Assembly: GCA_900404475.1 (NCBI GenBank)
Contig: OUQQ01000145.1
Location: forward strand, 1 to 35,727
DNA: 35,727 bases
Direction of reading: 5' to 3'
Source: Spongospora subterranea
Lineage: Eukaryota; Endomyxa; Phytomyxea; Plasmodiophorida; Plasmodiophoridae
Made by a program: the position numbers and the translations under genes. The notes under the pieces are model-generated. The model was not told the origin of the DNA. It did not search any database and saw only the letters and a list, made by a program, of their open reading frames with translations. Positions 1 to 10,519 of the stretch are shown here, piece by piece. Every line of letters starts with the position of its first letter. The first letter of the stretch is position 1.

Positions 1-63
1 GTCTAGTGGCATGATTTCCTGTTAGGGTCGGGAAGGTCCCGGTTTCGATTACCGGCTGAGCCC
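1..63 (+). tRNA. tRNA-Pro (anticodon AGG), 5' end cut off by window edge
   Basis: The sequence folds as a tRNA lacking about its first nine bases. The anticodon stem TCCTG/CGGGA closes the loop TTAGGGT, whose middle triplet is AGG, reading proline CCU codons. The T arm is CCGGT-TTCGATT-ACCGG. The 3' acceptor strand CTGAGCC is followed by discriminator C at 63. The D arm starts at base 1, so the 5' acceptor strand lies outside the window. There is no intron and no encoded CCA, as expected for a eukaryotic nuclear tRNA. Isotype is assigned from the anticodon and the overall match to eukaryotic tRNA-Pro. Confidence 0.9.
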
Positions 64-67
64 GTTG

Positions 68-74
68 TTTTTTT
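68..74 (+). terminator. RNA polymerase III T-run terminator
   Basis: A run of seven T begins four bases after the tRNA discriminator base. This is the normal Pol III stop signal and supports an active tRNA gene. Confidence 0.8.
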
Positions 75-429
75 ATCCTTGTTTAATTGGCATTGAGTTT
101 TATACCTACCTTCAAGCGAGGGAACTGGTGTATCAAAGAGTTCGCCAAGCGTTGAATAACATCAACTGATGATGACTACAGGTTTGCTGATGTCCTGATT
201 TAACTCCAGGATGTGTCCGGTCATAACGCGGCGTGATCTGAACCGGATTGGATGGGACTGGTCTGATGCGGGTACGGTGAGTATCGATTGGTTGACAACG
301 GAGATCCCTCCCCCTCCCCCCGTTCATGTCATGGTGCGTCCCCATGAGTGGCTGTGAATCATTCTTATCAGACCACTATTCACGCGATTAATCACGATCC
401 AATTTAACCATTTCGTACCTGTATTATCA
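75..429. other. intergenic, no gene seen
   Basis: The short minus-strand ORF at 133-345 is Arg/His-rich, has no family resemblance and no splice partners, and looks like chance. A C-rich tract lies near 307-321. Nothing else is supported. Confidence 0.5.
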
Positions 430-877
430 ATGGACGATATTCTGGATATCGCCGTCTATAATCTTTTTCAATCAGTTCGATCTGGACTTTATCCTGTCCA
501 TGAATTCGAATCTATATTTGGCATTCAGGTAAGACACACCCTTGACTCTGTCTAGCAATGGTTAAGATGTGTCAAAGATGCCCACGCCATTGCCGTATCT
601 TTCCAAACCGATTCGTCTGCCCATCGGTCAACTGGTTTTCGAATGCTGGAGAACGCTGTATTTTGTCGGAGCCTTGGATGCGGTCGTAATCAAGCGTGCC
701 ATACAAGAGAATCGCCTACCTGCCTGGTTTGAGGAAAACGTCAAAGCTGTTCCAAGTGAGGACCGCTCTGTGTTTGTCGCACAGATGCTGCAACGAGAGT
801 TCAACGAGATTCGATGGGATGTTGACGCGCTCGCTCGGATGGCGCAACCGTCACCCATTCGACTTCAGCTCAACTGA
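430..877 (+). CDS. hypothetical small protein, two exons
   Basis: The model is join(430..528, 578..877). Exon 1 opens at ATG 430 and ends at CAG|GTAAG; the 49-nt intron ends at CAAAG|, and phase 0 is kept. The predicted protein of about 132 residues is mostly helical and amphipathic, with a Trp-Phe-Glu-Glu segment and a C-terminal region ending in RLQLN. No family is recognised. The 3' end is uncertain: in another frame bases 880-975 also read as a plausible tail ending HETATYW. A 29-nt GT-AG intron at 851-879 would join it in phase, replacing the last nine residues. Exon 2 could also start on its own, since its first codon is ATG (578). Confidence 0.5.
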
Positions 878-975
878 GTTCAACACTTGCAGTAGCTGGG
901 TTGGAGAAGCAATCGCTGTCGGTCGATGTCAATCATGTTCAGTTGGTCAAGCACGAAACGGCGACTTATTGGTAA

Positions 976-1434
976 GGAGCTAAGAATTCAATTTCAACGG
1001 ACTGAGGCGAGCGCCTTCTGAACATTCCTTCGGTTACTTCTCTGTAATATTCAAGTTTGCGCTAAACTGCTGGTTTATGCTCGATCTTGAAATCGCGGAC
1101 CGATCGACGCAAATAACATCTGTCTTTTTTTCTACGACCAAGTTGTTTTGTGCAACAATTTACTAAAAAGTGTATAAAAATCTGCAGTCGATGTCCTTCC
1201 TTGACGTGATTGAACAAGAGTTGTACAGTAGAGCGCAGTTAATGTAGGTACTGTACATAGGTAGGTACAGTAGCCGTAACGCTGGACACGTTGCGCAAGT
1301 CAAATAGATGGACTGCGGTGGATAGACCCTGATTAACCATATTAGTTATTTAGTCATTCGTGATATTCACCATACAAGTTGTCAGAAAGTCAAACAGCCG
1401 TTCGGGGCCAACTGACCCGTCTGGCTTTACTTCA
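976..1434. other. intergenic region upstream of RPA1
   Basis: No gene is seen. It contains a TATAAAAA stretch near 1172 and a cluster of GTACAGTA/TACTGTAC motifs at 1223-1272, listed separately. Confidence 0.5.
1223..1272. promoter_or_regulatory. cluster of GTACAGTA/TACTGTAC half-sites
   Basis: Three copies of one octamer lie in 50 bp: GTACAGTA at 1223-1230, its reverse complement TACTGTAC at 1249-1256, and GTACAGTA at 1265-1272. The last two form an inverted repeat with an 8-bp spacer. The cluster is about 160-210 bp before the RPA1 start codon. A role as a transcription-factor site is inferred from position and symmetry only. Confidence 0.35.
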
Positions 1435-4400
1435 ATGGCACACTTTCCACTACTGTCACAAGGCGCAATCATGACTTTGTTCAACTATGGCACGTTCAAT
1501 GACGCGATCCTTCAGGTTTGCGTCATTACTCGCTCGAAAATGTGGTTTGTTAACAATATGCAGGTGTTGGATATCAAGAGGATAGGCGCTCAAACTGATC
1601 GCTATCGTTTGGTTCTTAGCGATGGTCAACATTATATACAAGGAATGTTGGCCACACAAATTGCCCATCATGTCACTGACAATAACATTAATGTTTACGA
1701 CACAATTAAGGTTATTTGGCCTGCTTTCTCGATGCATTTTCTCTGATAATTCACAGCTTAAGAAATCGATGGTGAACGATGTTAATGGACGTCGGGTCGT
1801 AATTCTCTTAGACATAGAGGTTCAAGCTTTTACTGGTGGCACACCGCAACAGATTGGAACCCCATCAAATTGCGATCCCGGTACAGGAGGCCATATGGAG
1901 GCTCCCACGTCGGCATCTGATCCTGTAGGGTTTTTAAATTATTTGTTTTGCCAGTTTCCCAGGCAATCCACGACTGCGGGAATCATTGCCATCAGCTTTT
2001 GTTTTCGAATCTAGTAATGTTGTTTAGATCATTAATTTTCCATGTTTAACTGTTGTCAATATTCGCTCACACTGATTTATCTTAGTATGGCAAAGGAGGT
2101 ATGCCACCAGGTGCCGCAGGAGGATCGTTCCCTTCCACCCATGCACCAAATGTTTATGCCTCATCGGCTTACCCATCTGCTCCGCCGCCTTCTGCTGCCA
2201 ATCAATATGCTGCACCGCCGCCTTCTGCTGCCAATCAATATGCTGCACCGCCACCTTCCTCGGCGCATCCTTATGCCTCATCGGCTTATCCATCTGGCCC
2301 GCAGCCTTCCGCCGCCAATCCTTATGCTGCACCTCCACCTTCCGCTGCAAATCCTTATTCCGCACCGCCGATGACTGGAAATGCAGGTGCCTACCAACCT
2401 TACAGTAATGTCGGATCTGCACGACCATATGGTGGAACCGCGTCGTATGCTGACACCAAACCCTTTATCGGCGGTCAGCAACAACAACAACCCGCTTATT
2501 CGGTATGTTCTTCCTGGTTTTGCAGTCGGCTCGTGATCGTTTATATTGCTTAGCAATCTTGACTTTTTTAATGTGTTTTAACGAAAAATTTGTATTCCGG
2601 TTTCATGGAAAAACTTTTTTCTTTGAATTCGATAATCATCCTAACACCTATGTCGTGTGAAATTCAACGGAATATGAGTTTCGATCTGTCTTATGAATCC
2701 TGTTGCAATTGCTGAATTTTTCAGTCTGCTTATGAATTAGAATCCAAATTCCTTTTTAGGCATATGGTAGCCGTAATGGACCTGTGACACCTACAAGAAC
2801 CATGCGCGCAAACACCGTCAATATATCTGATTTAAACCCGTATATGACAAAGTCGGTCAACGTTTTGTGCTGTTCGAGTTACCATTGAACTGTGTCGTCA
2901 CGTTGCAGTTGGCAAATCAAGGCTCGAGTTACTTCAAAAGGCGAAATGAAGAAATGGTCCAATGCCAAAGGTGTCGTTGCTTTAGAGCAACTCTTGCTTC
3001 AGAATGGAGTTCATCTTGGTTTAGGAGAGGGGAACCTCTTTAGTTTTGACGTTCTTGATGCTGCCGGTGGGGAAATTCGTATCACGGCTTTCAAACAAGA
3101 TGCAGATCGGTTTTTCCAGCTAATCCAGGTTCAGCCATAACATTTGTCAATTTGATTATTTTTGAAGTGGGCGCTGTCAGATCGGTCAAATCTATATTAT
3201 TTCTTGCGGTCAACTGAAGGTTGCTAATCGGTCATTCTCGCACCTCAAGCATGAATACGAGATCACCTTGGGCCGCGAATCCAATGTTGAAATGGTTAAC
3301 GCCGAGGTAATTGGTCAATCAACTGTTTCTTATTGTTATATTTATCTGAACCGTCTGACCTCGCAGGATAATAGCATTTCGCAAATGCATTTTGATTTTG
3401 TTACAATCGCTTCCATTGAGCGTCAGCAGCCAAACGCTTATGTTGATGTAATCGGAGTCGTAACGGAAATAACCCCTTTGAGGTAAGGAAGTTGATGTTT
3501 TCATGGTTGGGACTTTTGTGTTTTGAGTGTCTGATTATGGCTGACTGAATGTTTCGCAGCTCAATTGTATCAAAATCCTCGGGCCGTGATGTTACGAAGC
3601 GAAATATTACAATTATCGATGACTCAAATGCATCTATTGAGGTGACAATTTGGGGATCTAACGCGAATGAGTATGATGAAAACCGTCTCGGTAAGATTCA
3701 GATTTTTGATTATTCTGTTGGCGCATCGAACCGTCGGGCACATTTCAGGTGGCAACGCGATCATCGCAATCAAAGGGGCCCGCGTTTCAGAATACAACGG
3801 TCGAACGCTATCCACCGTAAATTCATCGACGCTCGTGGTTCGGCCCGACATCCGACGAGCACACGAACTGCAGCGCTGGTTTGATGTAAACGACCGGACA
3901 ATTGCATCAGGTGCCATCCAACCTATGAGCAAACGAGGCGGTGCCGCATCTATTGGTGGGATTCCTTACAAGGTGCGACTAGTTATCATTGTTTTCTGGT
4001 GTCCGTTTTGTCGAACCGTTTCAAAATGGTTCAAAATGTGTCTAAACGTTGGCATAGACATGCTCTGAAATCTCTTTGGATGGAGCCAACGCAGAGGATC
4101 AATCGTTTTTCTTGATTACTGCCACGATCAATGTTCTTCAGTTCAATAACGAGCGCCCGCCTTGGTATTTGTCATGTCCAGCTCCTGACTGCAAAAAAAA
4201 GGTTATCTGATCCCTATGCCCTCATATTGTTATTCACACTTTTGAGCTTGTGTTTTCATATCACTGAGCGGAATGGTATACACCTGTTGATGTTTGGTTT
4301 CTTCATCACATTCTGCATCACGTGCCCCAGCCTCATTATTGCAATGCTTATAGGTAACGGAGAACGGAACTGGTGGATTTCAATGCGAAAAATGCAACAA

Positions 4401-5143
4401 GTCCTTCCCGACGTGCATTCCTCGTTATATATTTTCATTCGCTGTGTCTGATGCCACTGGTTCAACCTGGCTTTCTGTTTTCCACGAGGTAATCATCTTC
4501 ATATTTTTTTATTATCAATCCCGGCGTGGTTATGGTCTTCATCGATGTTACGTTTACTTGTATTTATATTTATTAGCCTAATCAATGGGGGATGTTTGCG
4601 CTGTTGGTGGTGACGTGTACTTTGTTCTTATCAGACCGGCATGGAAATTCTTGGAAATCGTCCTGCAGAAGATTTACGTGCCGCCGTCGATTGCGGAGAT
4701 ATGTCTACTGCCGAATCCGTTTTTCGTGACGCAAATTTTACCGAACACACCTTCAAAGTTCGAGCCAAATGTAAGATTCTTAGTCCGTTCATTTTCGATA
4801 AGTACATTCCATTTTTGTCATCGTTTCAGTTGAGCAGCTTCTTGTTACTTTGTTATTCTTTTTTCTTCATATTGTATTTTGCATCTTCAGATTCAAACAG
4901 ATGTCACTAATGTTTCCAGTACTATAATCAGGTCCGCATTCTTTGGATTGTTGCGAATATTTATTTTCTGTTTTTTTTTTCATTACGACAAACGAGCTGC
5001 TGCTGATAACTTTTGGTTTTGTTTTTCATGTAGTTGATACATATAACGACTCGTCTAAGCTACGCTGCACGGTCCTGAATATGTTGCCCATTGACCATGC
5101 CGCCGAGTGTCAGAGGCTTTGCCAACTTATCTCGTCATATTGA
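1435..5143 (+). CDS. RPA1: replication protein A 70-kDa subunit (15 exons)
   Basis: Large subunit of the single-stranded-DNA-binding RPA complex for replication, repair and recombination. Exons: 1435-1515, 1564-1710, 1757-1924, 2086-2502, 2760-2851, 2909-2970, 3025-3128, 3181-3306, 3367-3482, 3560-3690, 3749-3972, 4058-4201, 4354-4488, 4635-4770, 5034-5143. All phases agree; the product is about 730 residues. The N-terminal OB fold shows VLDIKRIGAQTDRYRLVLSD. A repetitive Pro/Ala linker follows. DBD-A starts at NPYMTNWQIKARVTSKGE, and DBD-B includes GNAIIAIKGARVSEYNGR. DBD-C carries the zinc site C-x4-C-x13-C-x2-C (CPAPDC and CEKC), and the C-terminal trimerisation helix ends the protein. It is longer than human RPA1 (616) because of the linker. 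Introns 1, 6 and 8 are stop-free multiples of three; splicing there is supported by family continuity. Confidence 0.95.
2182..2364 (+). repeat. 33-bp tandem repeats in the RPA1 linker
   Basis: Two identical 33-bp units (2182-2214, 2215-2247) encode PPPSAANQYAA. A diverged stretch and two related units (2299-2331, 2332-2364; PxPSAANPYxA) follow. The repeats build most of the flexible linker between the N-terminal OB fold and DBD-A and probably vary in number between strains. A long antisense ORF here is a by-product of the repeat composition. Confidence 0.9.
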
Positions 5144-5376
5144 TTTCATCCCAGCTCTTTATTGTAAATCGACTCTTGTTTGTCAGTGTCTGCATGCACA
5201 TATCGTTCCATCCCTCGCCATGTTTTAGTGAACCCCTTTGTTCATTGCTGAGAGTTGTTAATGCGTTTTGCGCCCCATCATTCAACGATCTTGAGGGCCA
5301 TATTAATAACTCTCGGTCGCATTTGAATCCCATTCGTGACACCATTCTATGATCAGCTTGATTCGCCTTGATTGAT
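5144..5376. other. intergenic spacer between RPA1 and the LRR gene
   Basis: About 230 bp with no supported gene. Short ORFs on both strands show no family features. It must hold the RPA1 3' end and the promoter of the LRR gene. Confidence 0.5.
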
Positions 5377-8300
5377 ATGTTTTCGTCGGGAGTGGGGGTC
5401 GATATAGTCAAGTACGGATTGGCGATCTTGGGGCCCCTTGGCTCACAAACAGCCCGACATTGGGGTGGAACTGGCGTATCTCCTAGAGCAATGGCCAACG
5501 GCAACAAGTTGAATGGGGAGGAAATTCCACAGGCTGCAACGGGTTTAGCTGAGGACGACACATCCATATATGATGAAATATCGTCGACATTTATCGACGA
5601 GATATTCCATGCCCGTTGTCAGGATCTGTCTGTTATGGCATCACCAGACGCCTTTCGTCGATTTGCATCCGTTCTGAAGCGGAAAGTGACATCGACCACA
5701 TTCGACCTGGCCCAAAATGGTATCGGTATCGGATCAGCCGCCTGTATAGGGAAATGGCTTGCCGCTGATGACCTGTTTATTCGGCTAAACCTGGCAAGGA
5801 ACGCCATTGGTAATATCGGTGTTAAACATATCGCTGACCTGATTCGAGTCAATCCCTTCCTCATCTCCCTCGATCTTCGGTCTAACGATATCACGGCCAG
5901 CGGGTTCGCTGATCTGTCCGCCGCCCTTTGCGTCAACCAGTCGATAACGCATCTGGATCTGTCGTCAGATCTGGGGTTTAACAAGAACACCCTTGGTGAA
6001 CGAGGGGCGGCCGCATTGGCTTCAGCATTGGCGTCGACAACCTGTCGAATAACGGCACTGCATCTGGGCAATGTTGGGGCATCTGGTCTGGCAATATTAT
6101 CTGAACGGGGATTATCCCAGAATACCACCATTGAGCTACTCGATTTGCGCCTGAATCATATCGGGGATGACGCCATAACCGCTATCGTGTCCCCATTGCC
6201 ATCCCGACCAACACTCATCACCGTTAATCTCTCCAGGAATCAGTTGACCGATATGGCCACACCGGCCGTACTCGCTCTGCTGCGTTCGCCAACTCTGCGA
6301 ACCCTGGACCTGAGCTATAACGGATTCGGGCGCGTTTTCGCGACCGCCTTTCGGACAGCGCTGGAGAGCAACGACATCCATTTGGAGACGATCAATATCG
6401 ATGGGAATACCCGTTTAGGATTGCAGAAAGGTCATGTTCCAATAATAGAGGGGTTATTGACCAATCGGTCAGTGCAACACCTGTTCATGTCGCGATGTTC
6501 GGTCAAGGATAGCGCCATGTTGGCACAGCTATTGCGCCAGAACTCAACCCTGCAGCGGCTGGGCTTGGCCATGAACTCGTTCGACGACGGCGATGGTATC
6601 GGTTTGGTCGGGGCCTTGAGCCAGAACACGACCCTGATCTCACTGGATCTGAACGATAATTCCCTGGGCGATGGGACCGGTGCCGCTTTAGCCACCGCCC
6701 TTAGCACCAACACCACACTGCAGGAACTCCATCTTAAGGACAACGACCTCACCGATATCACCGCCACTAAACTCCTTATCGCCATCCGCGAATCCGGTTC
6801 GACACTCTCCAAGCTCAGTCTTCAATTGAATGGGATCTCGATGCGGATCTGGTTGGAATTGGAGCACGTGCTCCGCGATAATCGCGCCCATCTCAGGACA
6901 AACCAGATCGCGGCGTTCCATGATGAGGTTATGGCATTGCAGATCAAAGAGCGGGATTTGCGCCAGAAGATCGCCGATCTGGACGGGGAATTGCAAAGGC
7001 GGACACCTGAGGCGATTCGGGAAGAGGTTAGAACGGCGTTAGAGACATTACAGGATTATAAAGATGGGGAAGAAAGGGAAACGGAGGAGCTGAAGGAACA
7101 AATTGAGGCGCGATCTCGCGTATGTCGGGAACAGATTCGCCAATATCAGGCGAAATGCGATGCGGTTGAGAGCGAATATCGACAGACATATAGGGCATTC
7201 GTCACCGATTCCCATAAACTTGATCTCAAGGTCGGCAGTGAACAACGCAAGAAGGGCACCACATTCCGAGCTCTCAGGAAACTTCAGAAACAATTTCACG
7301 AACAAGGTCGACTACCACAATGTTCTCCACCGTTTTTGTTCGCAATTGTCGTTTTCCGATGCAATATCGTTTAGAATTGATTCTGAACGACGATTGTCGA
7401 CAATCTTCTAGATTCGGTTGTTGATATGGCCTCGTTTCCTTAAGAAGGTTTTGGAACAGATCTAGCCAATATTTCTGACTGTGTTTTGGTGTTGATTAGG
7501 CGAGATCGCCCGTGATCGAACCCTGCTACAGAATGCATTAACCCGTCAACTGGCCGATGAGAAAGAGGCGGCTCGCTGGGTTCAGGAAGCGACATCAAAA
7601 TGGTCGGCACGGATCGATAAACTCACAAGTCAAGTCACCGATGAGTATTTGAAAGGGATCCAGACATATCTGGAGACCTTAGTCCCCGCTCCCGTTAAGA
7701 CAACTCGCGTTAAACAGCGTTGGGATCGCGTCAAGGAGAAACGTCAGCAGCTATTACTCGAGTTCAACGCCGATGCGTTCCTGCGTTGGTTCCTGGATCC
7801 GTTGCGTCCAATGCCGAACCGAAAGGAAGCATGGCGCCATCACAATCATCAGAATAATGACCCGAATGCTGGATATTCATTACACGCCAAGGTAAAACAC
7901 CACCAACAGAAGCGCCACGAACGAGTCGTTTCCGATCAGTTCGATTTGATTCTTTCAATCGTTCTGATCCAATTGGGAACTCACAATCGATTAAACTAAT
8001 TGTTCAGGTGGTGACCTCTCCATCCATGATCGACAACGGCAACGCCAAACTGATCCATTCGTCCCATTCCGTATACTCCATGTCGCTGCATGGAATGGGC
8101 CAGCTGAGTACGGTCCTAATCGCATTGGCCGATCCGGCATTGGCGCTCGAGTTTCGCACCTTCCGCAGCGACGTTGCCCATGTTGTGATCCGATCGCCTG
8201 GTCATGTCAAGATGGATGAGTTTAAAAAGATGATCGCCGAGAAGATCGGCGTTGATGAGGTAAATCCGCCCACAGATATCCTTGTCGTCATGACAATTGC

Positions 8301-9130
8301 TTGGTTTATTGGCTTCTTGTTGAAAAGCTTCTGGTGCCAATTAATTTCGCTCAACAACACGACGGTCTGATGTTTATTGTCGATATTTGGCCCGTCAACC
8401 TGTGCACAATCGTAAACGAATGTGTCGCCCCAATGTTTATATTCCCACAAAACTCAAAAGAAGTGACCAGATTTCCGAACAACCCACAACAACACCAGTT
8501 AGCACAATATATATTGTCGTCGATGACACGGCCCATGGTTTATGGAATGATGAGATGATGGGCCAACACACCCACTTGATTATGGTGTAGTTAATGGAAT
8601 AATGTGTTGGTTTATAGGAAGATATCACAGCCCTATACCATACCGTCAGCACCAGCGTTAGAGTCGTCCCTCGACACCCTCGTCATCGCCCTCGACCAAT
8701 CACAGCCCAGGGTGCACCTGCCGATCAGACCTCTTCTAGTACCGACCACACCGATATATCGTCTGAAGAAGACGCTCAGTACTCTGAGAATGAATCTCCC
8801 GACGCCGTTTCCAACGCAGAGGAAGCGCCTTCCGGTCCTGTTCCTAGAAGGAGAAAACGGAAAAAACTAAAGAAATGGGTGGAGAAATCAGTGAAACCGT
8901 TAGTCGTTTGTGGGTAAACGATGGGGATATTGATCTAAAATGGGATTAGAACGGCGAAGAAAGCGGTGGAGAAATCAGCGGCGAGCTCAGCGCTGAGGGA
9001 GGTTCAGGAATTGTTCCCTGAGCCGGAATCCGATTCCGAACCAGGCGGTGCCGACGATGATAGTGATGATGGTATCCCTATAAGAGATGATGGTGATACC
9101 CGACCAGCGCCATTACCTAGCCAGCGTTAG
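5377..9130 (+). CDS. leucine-rich-repeat (RNI-type) and coiled-coil protein
   Basis: Exons: 5377-7306, 7500-7891, 8008-8259, 8618-8913, 8950-9130; about 1016 residues. Start is ATG 5377; an in-frame ATG at 5491 is an alternative. Residues from about 105 to 480 hold roughly a dozen ribonuclease-inhibitor-type LRRs of the LDLxxNxIGDxGAxAL kind, as in NLRC3 or RNH1. Residues about 505-640 are a charged coiled coil that continues into exon 2. Exon 3 and the start of exon 4 hold a compact segment (VVIRSPGHVKMDEF) that could be a small beta-grasp-like fold, by pattern only. The tail is Ser/Asp/Glu-rich with a basic KRKKLKK patch. No nucleotide-binding domain, signal peptide or membrane helix is seen. 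The intron at 8914-8949 is only 36 nt. A further in-phase intron (9126-9188) would remove the stop and join the TPR gene. Confidence 0.85.
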
Positions 9131-9202
9131 TGCTCCCAATGATCACCATCATCATCCTGCTGTTGATATGTTAAGTGATGATGATCAGACGATAGAGAGA
9201 AG

Positions 9203-10441
9203 ATGGAGAGAAGGAAGTCTGATTCATCAGCGATAGTAGTGAGGGTGAGACAACGGGTCGATCATGATGATCCGGTGGCCATTGGTAAACCTCGCCGCTC
9301 TAGCGTCCCTCATGTATTACTACAAGGAACCGATCGCCGCCGACACACCGATCTCATGTCCTGGAGCTATCATCACACACCCAATATTGATCGCCATCCT
9401 ATTGACCATCCCCCTTTCAAAACATCAATTACCGCCGTGGTCCCCATCACCGATTTTGCCCAACAAATCGACCCCGAATCCCGTTTGAGAGCCGAGTTGA
9501 TGTCTACCGAATCGGCATTGGGTCCTATGCATCCGGCTGTCTCAACAACATTATCGTTCATGGGGCAGTATTACACACAAAACAGACTTTATGATGAAGC
9601 GGAGGCGGCATATCTACGAGCATTGCAGATCAGGGAGAAGGCATTCGGTAGGCGGCATCCACATGTGGCGACAATACTTCATAGCCTGGCCATGATGTAC
9701 GCCGAACAGCCAGATAGATTGGCTATGGCCGAGGCGTTCCTGGTCAGGGCGATCGCCGTCAGGGAGAAGACATTGGGAAGGCAGAACCCAATTGTGGCCG
9801 ATAGTCTCACGAGTTTGGGGCGATTGTATGAACGGCTCGGGCAACAGATGGACAAGGCAGAACCCTTATTCACCAGGTCCTTGATGATCCGTGAGCGAAT
9901 TTACGGGAAGCGCCACGCGTTGGTGATCGAATCGCTACAGGATCTAGCCAGGGTTTATGCCTATAGGAAACAGTTAGACCCTCCACCACCCGTGTCTACA
10001 GATATGGCGCCATCCCAGGCCAATCAATCTCATCATCGTCTGTCTAGGACTTCGACCACACCCACAATCAATGTTGCCATTGTCAACGACCCCAACCCAG
10101 CGTACAAGCTCGATGACGATGGCGACACAGGTGAAGGGCAATTCCGGAATAAGCTCAAGCCGAGCTTTCGTCCGGTGGCCATGCGAAACGAGATGGGTAT
10201 AGACAGAAAACCGCTTGAGATTGGATCAGTGGCATTCTCCGCCAACACTGAAGATCTCGACTTTTCCGACGCCGTTCAATCGGTGACGTCGCCATGGATA
10301 ACACGACGGCGCCTTCTTAATGTGAAGCCATGGAGCAAGCTGGTGTCAGGGCAAGGGAAGGAATTCTCATTACCGCGAGTACAGATCAACGGAGGTGGCC
10401 CGCTGTCGTTATCGCTCAATTCCATCAATTTCGCAAGATGA
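9203..10441 (+). CDS. kinesin-light-chain-type TPR protein
   Basis: An uninterrupted ORF of 412 residues from ATG 9203. Residues about 100-260 carry three to four 42-residue TPR_10/TPR_12 repeats. Hallmarks are GPMHPxVSTTLSFMGQYY, YDEAEAAYLRALQIREKAFG and HPHVATILHSLAMMY, each ending before a Gly-x-x-His-Pro turn. This is the kinesin-light-chain style common in protein-scaffold TPRs. The N terminus is basic and disordered, and the C-terminal 150 residues are low-complexity. It starts 72 bp after the stop of the LRR gene, leaving almost no promoter. Splicing 9126-9188 (GTTAGT...CAG) would put it in frame with that gene, giving a protein of about 1432 residues. It may therefore be the last exon of the upstream gene. 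It faces the golgin gene tail to tail, 78 bp apart. Confidence 0.85.
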   Translation: MERRKSDSSAIVVRVRQRVDHDDPVAIGKPRRSSVPHVLLQGTDRRRHTDLMSWSYHHTPNIDRHPIDHPPFKTSITAVVPITDFAQQIDPESRLRAELMSTESALGPMHPAVSTTLSFMGQYYTQNRLYDEAEAAYLRALQIREKAFGRRHPHVATILHSLAMMYAEQPDRLAMAEAFLVRAIAVREKTLGRQNPIVADSLTSLGRLYERLGQQMDKAEPLFTRSLMIRERIYGKRHALVIESLQDLARVYAYRKQLDPPPPVSTDMAPSQANQSHHRLSRTSTTPTINVAIVNDPNPAYKLDDDGDTGEGQFRNKLKPSFRPVAMRNEMGIDRKPLEIGSVAFSANTEDLDFSDAVQSVTSPWITRRRLLNVKPWSKLVSGQGKEFSLPRVQINGGGPLSLSLNSINFAR

Positions 10442-10519
10442 TTGTTATAAAGCAAGATTTCGCCCTTAATCGAACTCCAGCAAGCGTTCAAAATAAATCT
10501 GACACATAATTATATAGTA

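Noticed and set aside
2024..2428. 134-codon minus ORF rich in KDWRRKAA-type repeats
   Set aside because: It is the antisense reading of the RPA1 linker repeats.
6136..6996. Several minus ORFs inside the LRR gene
   Set aside because: Shadows of the LRR reading frame on the opposite strand.
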